In this document: positions 1 to 5,314 of the stretch, piece after piece | Layout: every line of letters starts with the position of its first letter | Numbering within the stretch: position 1 is the stretch's first letter | From: an uncultured Eubacteriales bacterium | Lineage (GTDB): Bacteria > Bacillota > Clostridia > Lachnospirales > Lachnospiraceae | Assembly (NCBI GenBank): GCA_900321915.1 | Contig: ONXW01000148.1 | Coordinates: forward strand, 1 to 5,442 | Length of the DNA: 5,442 bases | Direction: 5' to 3' | The notes under the pieces: generated by a model | Told to the model about the DNA's origin: nothing | Database searches by the model: none | Seen by the model: the letters and a program-made list of their open reading frames with translations, nothing else | Translations under genes and position numbers: made by a program

Positions 1-54
1 GTCATATACAGATATTATATACGAAGAAGAAAAAAATGCATACCCACTGAAGAT

Positions 55-88
55 AAAAGGAGCACCCGGAGGATATTCCCCCGGGTGC
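55..88 (-). terminator. Intrinsic terminator of the symporter gene
   Basis: Read on the minus strand, an 8-bp GC-rich stem (bases 81-88 with 62-69) continues after one A/C mismatch into three more pairs (77-79 with 71-73), closed by a 3-base loop. The stem is followed by T-CC-TTTT (61 down to 55). It begins 25 bases after the symporter stop codon. The T tract is short and interrupted, so termination may be leaky. Bases 1-54 beyond it hold no gene I can support. Confidence 0.75.
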
Positions 89-113
89 GGTATGTATGCA
101 TCTGTTCTGTTTA

Positions 114-1658
114 TCAGTTTCCTTCTTCTTCGAGGGAGGTTGCCTTGGAAACCAGGACCTTGACCTCGTAGCTTGCGAAGACGTCTTCCACGAAGGCTTC
201 GTCCGGCTTCGCGGTGATGAGGCTCACAATGGGAACAATAACGAGTCCCAGGACCATGGTGAGCGCGCCTGCGTTGATGGGCGACTTGATGAAATGGAAC
301 AGCATGTTGCCCACGGTGAAGCCGACGCCGAAGATGTAGCTGGCCCACACAGCGCCCCTGGTCACCTTTTTATTGTAGAGACCATACAGGAAGGGGGCCA
401 GGAAGGAGCCCGCGAGAGCGCCCCAGGAGTAGCCCATGAGCTGCGCGATGAAGGTCGGCGGGTTCAGGGCGATGACGACGGAGAGAACCGTGAACACAGC
501 GACCAGGAACTGCATGACACCCAGCTGTGTCTTGTCGGACATATCCTTCATGACGGTCTTTTTCAGCACATCCAGCGTCAGCGTGGAGCTGGAGGTGAGG
601 ACCAGGGAGGACAGGGTGGACATGGAGGCCGAGAAGACCAGCACAACCACCAGGCCGATCAGGAGGTCCGGCAGGGTGGAAAGCATCTGCGGGACGATGG
701 AGTCGTACGCGACGGTGCCGTCCGCCTTGTAGATGGCGGGAGTGTCGAACAGCCTTCCGAAACCGCCCAGGAAATAGCATCCGCCGGCGATGACGAAAGC
801 AAATACGGTGGAGACAACGGTTCCGGTGTGAACCGCTTTCTCATCCTTGATGGCATAGAACTTGTGCACCATCTGGGGAAGGCCCCAGGTACCGAGGGAG
901 GTCAGGACTACGACGCCGAAGAGGCCCGCGGGGTCCGGCCCGAAGAAGCTGGTGAACAGGCCCTTGCTCCCCTGGAGCGCCGGCACGGCCACGTCGTCCG
1001 CCGGAATCTGGGAGAGCTTCTGCAGCGCGGTGAGGAATCCGCCCTGTCCATTCAGGACAGAGACGATGACTGCGCTGATGCCGAAGAGCATGATAATTCC
1101 CTGGATGAAGTCATTCAGCGCGGTGGCCATGTATCCGCCGATGACGACGTACACGGCTGTGAGGAGCGCCATGATGATAATGCAGAGCTTGTAATCGATA
1201 TTGAAGGCCATCCCGAACAGGCGGGAGAGACCGTTGTAGACGGAAGCGGTGTAGGGCACCAGGAAAATGAATGCGATGACCGAACCCACAACCTGCAGGG
1301 AGTGGGACTGGTATCTCTTGCCGAAGAACTCCGGCATGGTGCGGGCTTCCAGCTTCTGGGTCATGACCCTGGTGCGGCGGCCGAGTACGATCCAGGCCAG
1401 GAGCGAGCCGAGGAGGCAGTTGCCGATGCCGGCCCATGTGGCTGAGAGACCGTACTTCCATCCGAACTGGCCGGCGTATCCGACGAACACAACCGATGAG
1501 AAGTAAGAGGTTCCGAAGGCGAAGGCGGTGAGCCACGGACCCACCGAGCGGGAACCGAGCACGTAATCATTGACATTCGTCGCGTGCTTTCTGGAGTACA
1601 CGCCGATACCAATCATCACGGCAAAGAAAATAAGAAGCATAACCAGTTTAACAGCCAT
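114..1658 (-). CDS. Sodium:solute symporter family (SSF) transporter, substrate unknown
   Basis: Predicted inner-membrane secondary transporter of the SSF family (PutP/PanF/vSGLT relatives), which couples Na+ entry to uptake of a small solute. The protein is 514 aa, the usual family length, with about 13 hydrophobic segments. Visible family marks are DYVLGSRSVGPWLTAF after the first helix (residues 31-46), the GGYMATALNDFIQGIIM signature (174-190), the SLGTWGLPQMVHKFYA segment (254-269) and the helix-8 MSTLSS motif (346-351), whose Ser/Thr match Na+-site residues of PutP. The PutP helix-2 GASDMSG motif reads GTSYFSS (49-55), so the Asp55 equivalent is Tyr52. This argues against a canonical proline permease. 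A hydrophilic C-terminal tail of about 30 residues ends in EEEGN, followed by tandem TGA-TAA stops. ATG 1658 was chosen because GGGGG (1671-1667) lies 8 bases upstream. ATG 1664 (+2 residues) is possible; ATG 1751 has no ribosome binding site. The gene is transcribed alone from the promoter at 1777-1805. Confidence 0.93.
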   Translation of the reverse strand: MAVKLVMLLIFFAVMIGIGVYSRKHATNVNDYVLGSRSVGPWLTAFAFGTSYFSSVVFVGYAGQFGWKYGLSATWAGIGNCLLGSLLAWIVLGRRTRVMTQKLEARTMPEFFGKRYQSHSLQVVGSVIAFIFLVPYTASVYNGLSRLFGMAFNIDYKLCIIIMALLTAVYVVIGGYMATALNDFIQGIIMLFGISAVIVSVLNGQGGFLTALQKLSQIPADDVAVPALQGSKGLFTSFFGPDPAGLFGVVVLTSLGTWGLPQMVHKFYAIKDEKAVHTGTVVSTVFAFVIAGGCYFLGGFGRLFDTPAIYKADGTVAYDSIVPQMLSTLPDLLIGLVVVLVFSASMSTLSSLVLTSSSTLTLDVLKKTVMKDMSDKTQLGVMQFLVAVFTVLSVVIALNPPTFIAQLMGYSWGALAGSFLAPFLYGLYNKKVTRGAVWASYIFGVGFTVGNMLFHFIKSPINAGALTMVLGLVIVPIVSLITAKPDEAFVEDVFASYEVKVLVSKATSLEEEGN

Positions 1659-1678
1659 TTCCATATCCCCCGAATTCT

Positions 1679-1695
1679 CCGCGCCCGATGCGCGG
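1679..1695 (-). promoter_or_regulatory. GC-rich hairpin in the symporter leader
   Basis: Perfect 6-bp stem CCGCGC/GCGCGG with a 5-base loop, in the mRNA leader 20 bases upstream of the chosen ATG. It sequesters the first G of a GGAG (1680-1677) and leaves the GGGGG ribosome binding site free. It could tune translation initiation, or simply be GC-rich sequence. I recognise no known riboswitch fold in the 110-nt leader. Confidence 0.45.
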
Positions 1696-1736
1696 TAGGT
1701 AGTTTCGCCCAGCTCCAGGTGCCTGCTGCTGTGACA

Positions 1737-1749
1737 GTTAACAGTTAAC
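1737..1749. promoter_or_regulatory. Palindrome GTTAAC-A-GTTAAC, possible operator
   Basis: Two copies of the self-complementary hexamer GTTAAC separated by one base form a perfect 13-bp palindrome. It lies about +21 to +33 from the predicted symporter start site. Read as GTTAA-N3-TTAAC, it resembles the Rex redox-repressor box (TTGTTAA-N4-TTAACAA in Clostridia), but the spacer is one base short and the left flank departs. The binding protein is therefore not identified. Confidence 0.4.
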
Positions 1750-1757
1750 ACTTGAAA

Positions 1758-1767
1758 GCTTTAAAGC
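1758..1767. promoter_or_regulatory. Palindrome GCTTTAAAGC at the symporter start site
   Basis: A perfect 10-bp palindrome beginning a few bases downstream of the predicted transcription start (about 1770), the classical place for a repressor operator. It partly resembles a CcpA cre site (TGAAAGC half present at 1753-1759) but lacks the central CG and the second half. No regulator can be named from sequence. Confidence 0.35.
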
Positions 1768-1776
1768 GTTAGGGCA

Positions 1777-1805
1777 ATTATACGACCAAAGAAGGAAACT
1801 GTCAA
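1777..1805 (-). promoter_or_regulatory. Perfect-consensus sigma-A promoter of the symporter
   Basis: Minus strand TTGACA (1805-1800), exactly 17 bases of spacer, then TATAAT (1782-1777). Both hexamers and the spacing are full consensus. The predicted start is near 1770, giving a leader of about 110 nt. Such a strong basal promoter would normally need repression, which fits the palindromes just downstream. Confidence 0.9.
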
Positions 1806-1817
1806 TCAAAAAAATGC

Positions 1818-1848
1818 ATAAATCGGGAATAAAAATTGACGGATTTAT
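1818..1848. repeat. Inverted repeat ATAAATC-N17-GATTTAT between divergent promoters
   Basis: Perfect 7-bp arms (1818-1824 and 1842-1848) centred near 1833, in the AT-rich stretch upstream of both divergent promoters. This is about 48-78 bases before the symporter start site. The arms are about two and a half helical turns apart centre to centre (24 bp). It could be an activator or dual-regulator site. Chance is possible because the region is AT-rich. Confidence 0.35.
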
Positions 1849-1856
1849 ATCACTTA

Positions 1857-1886
1857 TTTCCAAAAGATGCCGTTGTCTGATATACT
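1857..1886 (+). promoter_or_regulatory. Extended -10 promoter of the small cysteine protein gene
   Basis: The -10 is TATACT (1881-1886), preceded by TG at 1878-1879 with one base between, an extended -10. The -35 is weak: TTTCCA (1857-1862, 4 of 6) at 18 bases. The predicted start is near 1893, inside the inverted repeat CTGAG-A-CTCAG (1885-1895), which also overlaps the last bases of the -10. The leader to the ATG would be about 53 nt. Confidence 0.7.
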
Positions 1887-1895
1887 GAGACTCAG
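1885..1895. promoter_or_regulatory. Inverted repeat CTGAG-A-CTCAG over the start site
   Basis: Five-base arms around a single A, overlapping the last two bases of the -10 and the predicted start site of the rightward gene. A bound protein here would block RNA polymerase. The repeat is short, and no known family box fits it. Confidence 0.3.
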
Positions 1896-1945
1896 AAATA
1901 CAGGTTTCACAGGCACTGTATATAGAAAGGCACAGGAGGAAAACC

Positions 1946-2287
1946 ATGACGAAAGAAGAGAGAATCGCGAAGGTTCAGGAGATGATCGCCGCGCCCAGCT
2001 GCTGCGCGGAGCTGAAGGAAGCAGCTAATGCCTATCTGGCAGCGGTAGGCACGGAGAAAGAGGCGGACGCGGAGAAAGCCCTCGTGGCGGAACTGAAGGA
2101 AGATGTCACACCGATTGACGGTCTGATCGCGTTTGCCGGGTCCCCGACAGGAGAGCAGATCTTCGGGAAAGAGCAGGCACAGGCCATGCTGAAAGCCGCG
2201 CAGGACGCGAAAGCCGGCGGGGAGGATACCTGCATCTGCGCTGCGTGCCAGGCTGGAAAGGCGCTGCTGAAGGAATTCGGCGCATAA
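1946..2287 (+). CDS. Small cysteine-bearing protein with C-terminal CxCxxC, unknown function
   Basis: A 113-aa soluble, Ala/Glu/Lys-rich and probably largely helical protein with no signal peptide or membrane segment. It has five cysteines: a vicinal pair C19-C20 in APSCCAEL, and C96-x-C98-x2-C101 near the C-terminus. The spacing would suit a metal (Zn or Fe) or redox role, which is inference. The start is secure: a perfect AGGAGG (1934-1939) sits 6 bases before the ATG. I recall similar small proteins with PSCC and CxCxxC segments from Clostridia that databases sometimes label 'Hsp90'. There is no Hsp90 ATPase or other chaperone domain here, so I treat that label as unreliable. The gene is monocistronic, with its own promoter upstream and a terminator 42 bases after the stop. 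It lies divergent from the symporter and directly before the heat-shock gene clpB, but the terminator argues against joint transcription. Confidence 0.88.
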   Translation: MTKEERIAKVQEMIAAPSCCAELKEAANAYLAAVGTEKEADAEKALVAELKEDVTPIDGLIAFAGSPTGEQIFGKEQAQAMLKAAQDAKAGGEDTCICAACQAGKALLKEFGA

Positions 2288-2328
2288 GCGTGTTATATCA
2301 GAGGGAAAAAACCGACAGGAAAAGCAAT

Positions 2329-2369
2329 ACAGCGGGAAGTGGTGCGATGCCATTCTTCCGCTGTTTTTT
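2329..2369 (+). terminator. Intrinsic terminator of the small cysteine protein gene
   Basis: ACAGCGG (2329-2335) pairs with CCGCTGT (2358-2364). After a bulged G the stem continues AAG/CTT and, past a two-base bulge, TGG/CCA around a 7-base loop. Six Ts (2364-2369) follow. A convincing rho-independent terminator that separates this gene from clpB. Confidence 0.88.
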
Positions 2370-2378
2370 GCACTCATT

Positions 2379-2421
2379 CCGGCACATGCGGTTTTTCCGC
2401 CCGGCCCGGAACATGCCGGGG
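2379..2421. repeat. GC-rich inverted repeats upstream of the clpB promoter
   Basis: Overlapping short inverted repeats: GCGG-TTTTT-CCGC (2388-2400), CCCGG-AACATG-CCGGG (2405-2420), and an outer CCGGCA/TGCCGG pair (2379-2384 with 2414-2419). The stretch lies between the upstream terminator and CIRCE. It may be a backup terminator structure or plain compositional bias. No function is assigned, and I see no CtsR box here. Confidence 0.3.
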
Positions 2422-2442
2422 AACAATAAAAAGATCAGAAAA

Positions 2443-2469
2443 TTAGCACTCAGCACTTGACAGTGCTAA
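2443..2469. promoter_or_regulatory. CIRCE operator (HrcA binding site) for clpB
   Basis: TTAGCACTC, nine bases, CAGTGCTAA. This matches the CIRCE consensus TTAGCACTC-N9-GAGTGCTAA at 17 of 18 arm positions, the exception being C for G at 2461. HrcA bound here is known to repress class I heat-shock genes (groESL, hrcA-grpE-dnaK) and to be released on heat stress. The site overlaps the clpB -35 box, so repression by occlusion is expected. Confidence 0.95.
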
Positions 2470-2485
2470 CAACGGGTGTTATAGT
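2457..2485 (+). promoter_or_regulatory. Sigma-A promoter of clpB, inside CIRCE
   Basis: TTGACA (2457-2462), 17-base spacer, TATAGT (2480-2485; 5 of 6). The predicted start is near 2492, giving a leader of about 24 nt. The -35 straddles the CIRCE spacer and right arm. This is a vegetative-type promoter, so heat induction should come from HrcA derepression rather than an alternative sigma factor. Confidence 0.9.
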
Positions 2486-2515
2486 ACCAGTATAACAAGA
2501 TAAGGGGGTGACCTT

Positions 2516-5107
2516 ATGAATATCAGCAAATTTACACAGAAATCCGTGGAAGCGGTTCAGAATACAGAGAAGCTGGCTTACGAGTTCGGAAACCAGCAGG
2601 TAGATCAGGAACACCTGCTCCTGGCGCTGCTGCGGCTGGACGACAGCCTGATCCTGAAGCTCATCAATATGATGGGGATCCAGGGACAGCAGTTTGAGAA
2701 TGAAGTGGAGCAGGCGGTGCACCGTCTCCCCAAGGTGCAGGGGGGCCAGGTTTACCTCTCCCAGGACTGCAATAAAGTCCTGGTCAGCGCCGAGGACGAG
2801 GCGAAAGCCATGGGCGACGAGTACGTCTCCGTGGAGCACCTGTTCCTGCGGCTCCTGAAAGAGCCCAACAAGGGCGTAAAAGAACTGTTCCGCATGTACA
2901 ACATTACCAGGGAGAGATTCCTGGAAGTCCTCTCCAGGGTCCGCGGCAACCAGAGGGTGGTCAGCGACAACCCGGAGGACACCTATGATACCCTGAACAA
3001 GTACGGGTACGACCTGGTGGAGCGGGCGAGGGACCACAAGCTGGACCCCGTCATCGGCCGTGACTCCGAGATCCGGAATGTCATCATGATCCTTTCCAGG
3101 AAAACCAAGAACAACCCGGTCCTCATCGGCCAGCCCGGTGTCGGCAAGACAGCCGTGGTGGAAGGCCTGGCCCAGCGTATCGTCCGGGGCGACGTGCCGA
3201 CAGGGTTAAAGGACAAGAAGCTGTTTGCCCTGGATATGGGCGCGCTCATGGCGGGCGCCAAATACCGCGGCGAGTTTGAGGAGCGCCTGAAGGCCGTTCT
3301 CGACGAGGTGCGGAAGAGCGAAGGAAAGATTATCCTGTTCATCGATGAGCTTCACAATATCGTGGGCGCCGGGAAGGCCGAGGGCTCCATGGACGCCGGC
3401 AACATGCTGAAGCCCATGCTGGCCAGGGGCGAGCTGCACTGTATCGGCGCGACGACCCTGGATGAGTACCGGAAATACATTGAGAAGGACGCGGCCCTGG
3501 AGCGCCGGTTCCAGCCGGTGATGGTGGACGAGCCCACCGTGGAAGATACCATTTCCATCCTGAGGGGCCTGAAGGAACGCTATGAGGTGTATCACGGCGT
3601 GAAGATCACGGACGCGGCCCTGGTATCGGCAGCCGTACTGTCGAACAGGTACATTTCCGACAGGTTCCTGCCTGATAAAGCCATCGACCTGGTGGATGAA
3701 GCCTGCGCCATGATCAAGACAGAGCTGGATTCCATGCCGGCCGAGCTGGATGAACAGCAGAGAAAGATTATGCAGCTGCAGATCGAGGAGACGTCCCTGA
3801 AGAAGGAGACGGACCGGCTGAGCCAGGAGAGGCTGGCGGATCTGCAGAAGGAGCTGGCGGAGCTGAATGACAAATTCGCGGCGGACAAGGCCCAGTGGCA
3901 GAATGAGAAGGCCAGCATCGCCAACCTGTCGAAGCTCCGCGAAGAGATTGAGAAGGTTAACGGCGAGATCCAGTCCGCGCAGCAGGCTTATGACCTGAAC
4001 AAGGCGGCGGAGCTCACCTACGGACGGCTGCCGGAGCTGCAGAGACAGCTGGCGGAGGAAGAGAAGAAGGTAAAGGAAGATGACCTGAACTTTGTCCACG
4101 AGAGCGTCACGGACGATGAGATTGCGAGGGTTATCTCCAAGTGGACCGGCATCCCGGTCTCCAAGCTCAATGAGAGCGAGCGGGAGAAGACCCTGCACCT
4201 GGATGAGACCCTGCATAAGCGGGTGATCGGACAGGACGAGGCGGTGGAGAAGGTCACGGAGGCGATTATCCGCTCCAAGGCCGGCATCAAGGACCCGTCG
4301 AAACCCATCGGCAGTTTCCTGTTCCTTGGTCCCACCGGCGTCGGCAAGACCGAGCTGGCGAAGACCCTGGCGGAGGCTCTGTTTGACGACGAGAACGCCA
4401 TGATCCGTATCGATATGAGCGAGTATATGGAGAAATTCTCCGTGTCCCGGCTCATCGGGGCGCCTCCGGGCTATGTGGGCTACGACGAGGGCGGCCAGCT
4501 GACCGAAGCTGTCCGGAGAAAGCCCTACGCTGTGGTTCTTTTCGATGAGATTGAGAAGGCCCACCCGGATGTATTCAACATCCTGCTCCAGGTGCTGGAT
4601 GACGGGCGTATCACTGATTCCCTCGGAAAGACCGTGGACTTCAAGAATACCATTCTTATTATGACCTCCAACATCGGGTCCCAGTACCTGCTGGAGGGAA
4701 TCGACGCCACAGGCAGCATTAAGCCCGAGGCGCGCGATGCGGTCATGCGGGAGCTGCAGGCGCACTTCCGTCCGGAGTTCCTGAACCGTCTGGACGAGAC
4801 CATACTGTTCAAGCCGCTGACCATGGACAACATCGGCCACATCGTGGATCTGCAGATGAGAGACCTGAACCGGAGACTGGCCGACAAGGACATCACCATC
4901 ACGCTGACAGACATGGCGAAGAGCTATGTCATCGAGCACAGCTACGACCCGGTATACGGCGCGCGGCCGCTCAAGCGGTATCTCCAGAAGAACGTGGAGA
5001 CCCTGGCGGCGAAGCTTATCCTCAGCGGAAGCGTGGGCGAAGGCGAGAATATCGAGATCGGCCTGCAGGCCGGGGCCCTCACCGCAAGCACATCCAGGCC
5101 GGCATAA
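2516..5107 (+). CDS. clpB: ATP-dependent chaperone (disaggregase) ClpB
   Basis: Cytosolic hexameric Hsp100 unfoldase that threads proteins out of aggregates together with DnaK/DnaJ/GrpE. At 863 aa it is full length (E. coli 857). In order: Clp N-domain (about 1-145). NBD1 with Walker A GQPGVGKT (205-212), pore-loop Tyr250 in [11 protein letters not shown], Walker B LFIDE (Glu278) and arginine fingers Arg330/331. Coiled-coil middle domain (about 405-525), with Tyr502 in TYGRLPEL matching the DnaK-contact Tyr503 of E. coli. NBD2 with Walker A GPTGVGKT (605-612), pore Tyr653 in GYVGYDEGG, Walker B LFDE (Glu678) and sensor-2 GARPLKR (Arg817). The long middle domain and absence of an IGF/IGL ClpP-binding loop separate it from ClpC/ClpA/ClpX. 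The start is fixed by AAGGGGGTGA (2502-2511) just before the ATG. It is transcribed alone under a CIRCE-controlled promoter and ended by the terminator 25 bases after the stop. No catalytic residue is missing. Confidence 0.98.
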   Translation: MNISKFTQKSVEAVQNTEKLAYEFGNQQVDQEHLLLALLRLDDSLILKLINMMGIQGQQFENEVEQAVHRLPKVQGGQVYLSQDCNKVLVSAEDEAKAMGDEYVSVEHLFLRLLKEPNKGVKELFRMYNITRERFLEVLSRVRGNQRVVSDNPEDTYDTLNKYGYDLVERARDHKLDPVIGRDSEIRNVIMILSRKTKNNPVLIGQPGVGKTAVVEGLAQRIVRGDVPTGLKDKKLFALDMGALMAGAKYRGEFEERLKAVLDEVRKSEGKIILFIDELHNIVGAGKAEGSMDAGNMLKPMLARGELHCIGATTLDEYRKYIEKDAALERRFQPVMVDEPTVEDTISILRGLKERYEVYHGVKITDAALVSAAVLSNRYISDRFLPDKAIDLVDEACAMIKTELDSMPAELDEQQRKIMQLQIEETSLKKETDRLSQERLADLQKELAELNDKFAADKAQWQNEKASIANLSKLREEIEKVNGEIQSAQQAYDLNKAAELTYGRLPELQRQLAEEEKKVKEDDLNFVHESVTDDEIARVISKWTGIPVSKLNESEREKTLHLDETLHKRVIGQDEAVEKVTEAIIRSKAGIKDPSKPIGSFLFLGPTGVGKTELAKTLAEALFDDENAMIRIDMSEYMEKFSVSRLIGAPPGYVGYDEGGQLTEAVRRKPYAVVLFDEIEKAHPDVFNILLQVLDDGRITDSLGKTVDFKNTILIMTSNIGSQYLLEGIDATGSIKPEARDAVMRELQAHFRPEFLNRLDETILFKPLTMDNIGHIVDLQMRDLNRRLADKDITITLTDMAKSYVIEHSYDPVYGARPLKRYLQKNVETLAAKLILSGSVGEGENIEIGLQAGALTASTSRPA

Positions 5108-5132
5108 TATTTCCGGCATCTGCCGTAATACG

Positions 5133-5170
5133 GCGCGAGACGGGTTCGATCCCCGTCCCGCGCTTTTTTT
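5133..5170 (+). terminator. Intrinsic terminator of clpB with tRNA T-arm-like hairpin
   Basis: GCGCG (5133-5137) pairs with 5159-5163. After one A/C mismatch, GACGGG (5139-5144) pairs with CCCGTC (5152-5157) around a 7-base loop TTCGATC. Seven Ts (5164-5170) follow directly, a textbook strong terminator. The 12-position stem and 7-base loop match a tRNA acceptor plus T-arm stack and carry the conserved G-TTCRANY-C residues. No 5' half of a tRNA is present, so it is not annotated as tRNA. Confidence 0.92.
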
Positions 5171-5193
5171 CTATGCAGCGGAAAACCATCCGG

Positions 5194-5213
5194 ATCTCCG
5201 GGGGCATCTCCGG
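5194..5213. repeat. Short direct repeat ATCTCCGG, period 12
   Basis: Two copies of ATCTCCGG (5194-5201 and 5206-5213) with four Gs and Cs between. It lies upstream of the next promoter, about 50 bases before its predicted start. It may be a tandem protein site or chance. Apart from the terminator, this repeat and the promoter, 5108-5314 holds nothing I can assign. Confidence 0.3.
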
Positions 5214-5228
5214 CACAGCATACTGCCT

Positions 5229-5257
5229 TTTACACATTTGCCATTTATCGTTATAAT
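5229..5257 (+). promoter_or_regulatory. Sigma-A promoter of the right-edge gene
   Basis: TTTACA (5229-5234; 5 of 6), 17-base spacer, TATAAT (5252-5257; full consensus). The predicted start near 5264 gives a leader of about 50 nt to the ATG at 5315. The location just after the clpB terminator marks a new transcription unit. Confidence 0.88.
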
Positions 5258-5314
5258 AGTTTTATATCGAAGAATTATATAAAGGCTAAGACGACAATGC
5301 AGGGGAAGTATCAT

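Noticed and set aside
14..42. Minus-strand TATAAT (19-14) as a promoter for a gene left of the window
   Set aside because: The sequence 17 bases upstream (TATGCA) is not a -35, there is no TG extension, and the region is AT-rich, so one hexamer is not enough.
96..1445. Long plus-strand open frame (449 codons) opposite the symporter
   Set aside because: It is the antisense of a clear SSF membrane protein. Its translation is a low-complexity His/Glu/Gly/Asp-rich string, as expected from reading GC-rich coding DNA backwards.
114..1751. Longer symporter start at ATG 1751 (545 aa)
   Set aside because: The extra 31 residues are polar, lie before the first helix, overlap the leader hairpin and palindrome, and have no Shine-Dalgarno sequence. 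Starts at 1658 or 1664 fit the family length.
1752..1767. CcpA cre site near the symporter start
   Set aside because: Only the left half (TGAAAGC) fits. The central CG and the right half of the cre consensus are absent.
1836..1864. TTGACG (1836-1841) as the -35 of the small cysteine protein gene
   Set aside because: No -10 occurs 16-18 bases downstream (1859-1864 reads TCCAAA). The extended -10 at 1881-1886 is 39 bases away.
2288..2515. CtsR heptad repeat upstream of clpB
   Set aside because: No GGTCAAA-type tandem heptads are present. Only CIRCE is seen, so control is assigned to HrcA.
3206..5119. Long minus-strand open frame (637 codons) opposite clpB
   Set aside because: Antisense shadow of a highly conserved gene. 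The Leu/Arg/Gln/His-rich translation shows no domain, and no ribosome binding site or promoter supports it.
5088..5163. A complete tRNA gene ending at 5163
   Set aside because: The T-arm and 3' acceptor-like bases are present, but there is no matching 5' acceptor (GCGCGGG), D-arm or anticodon arm upstream, and no CCA. The 5' side would lie in clpB coding sequence.
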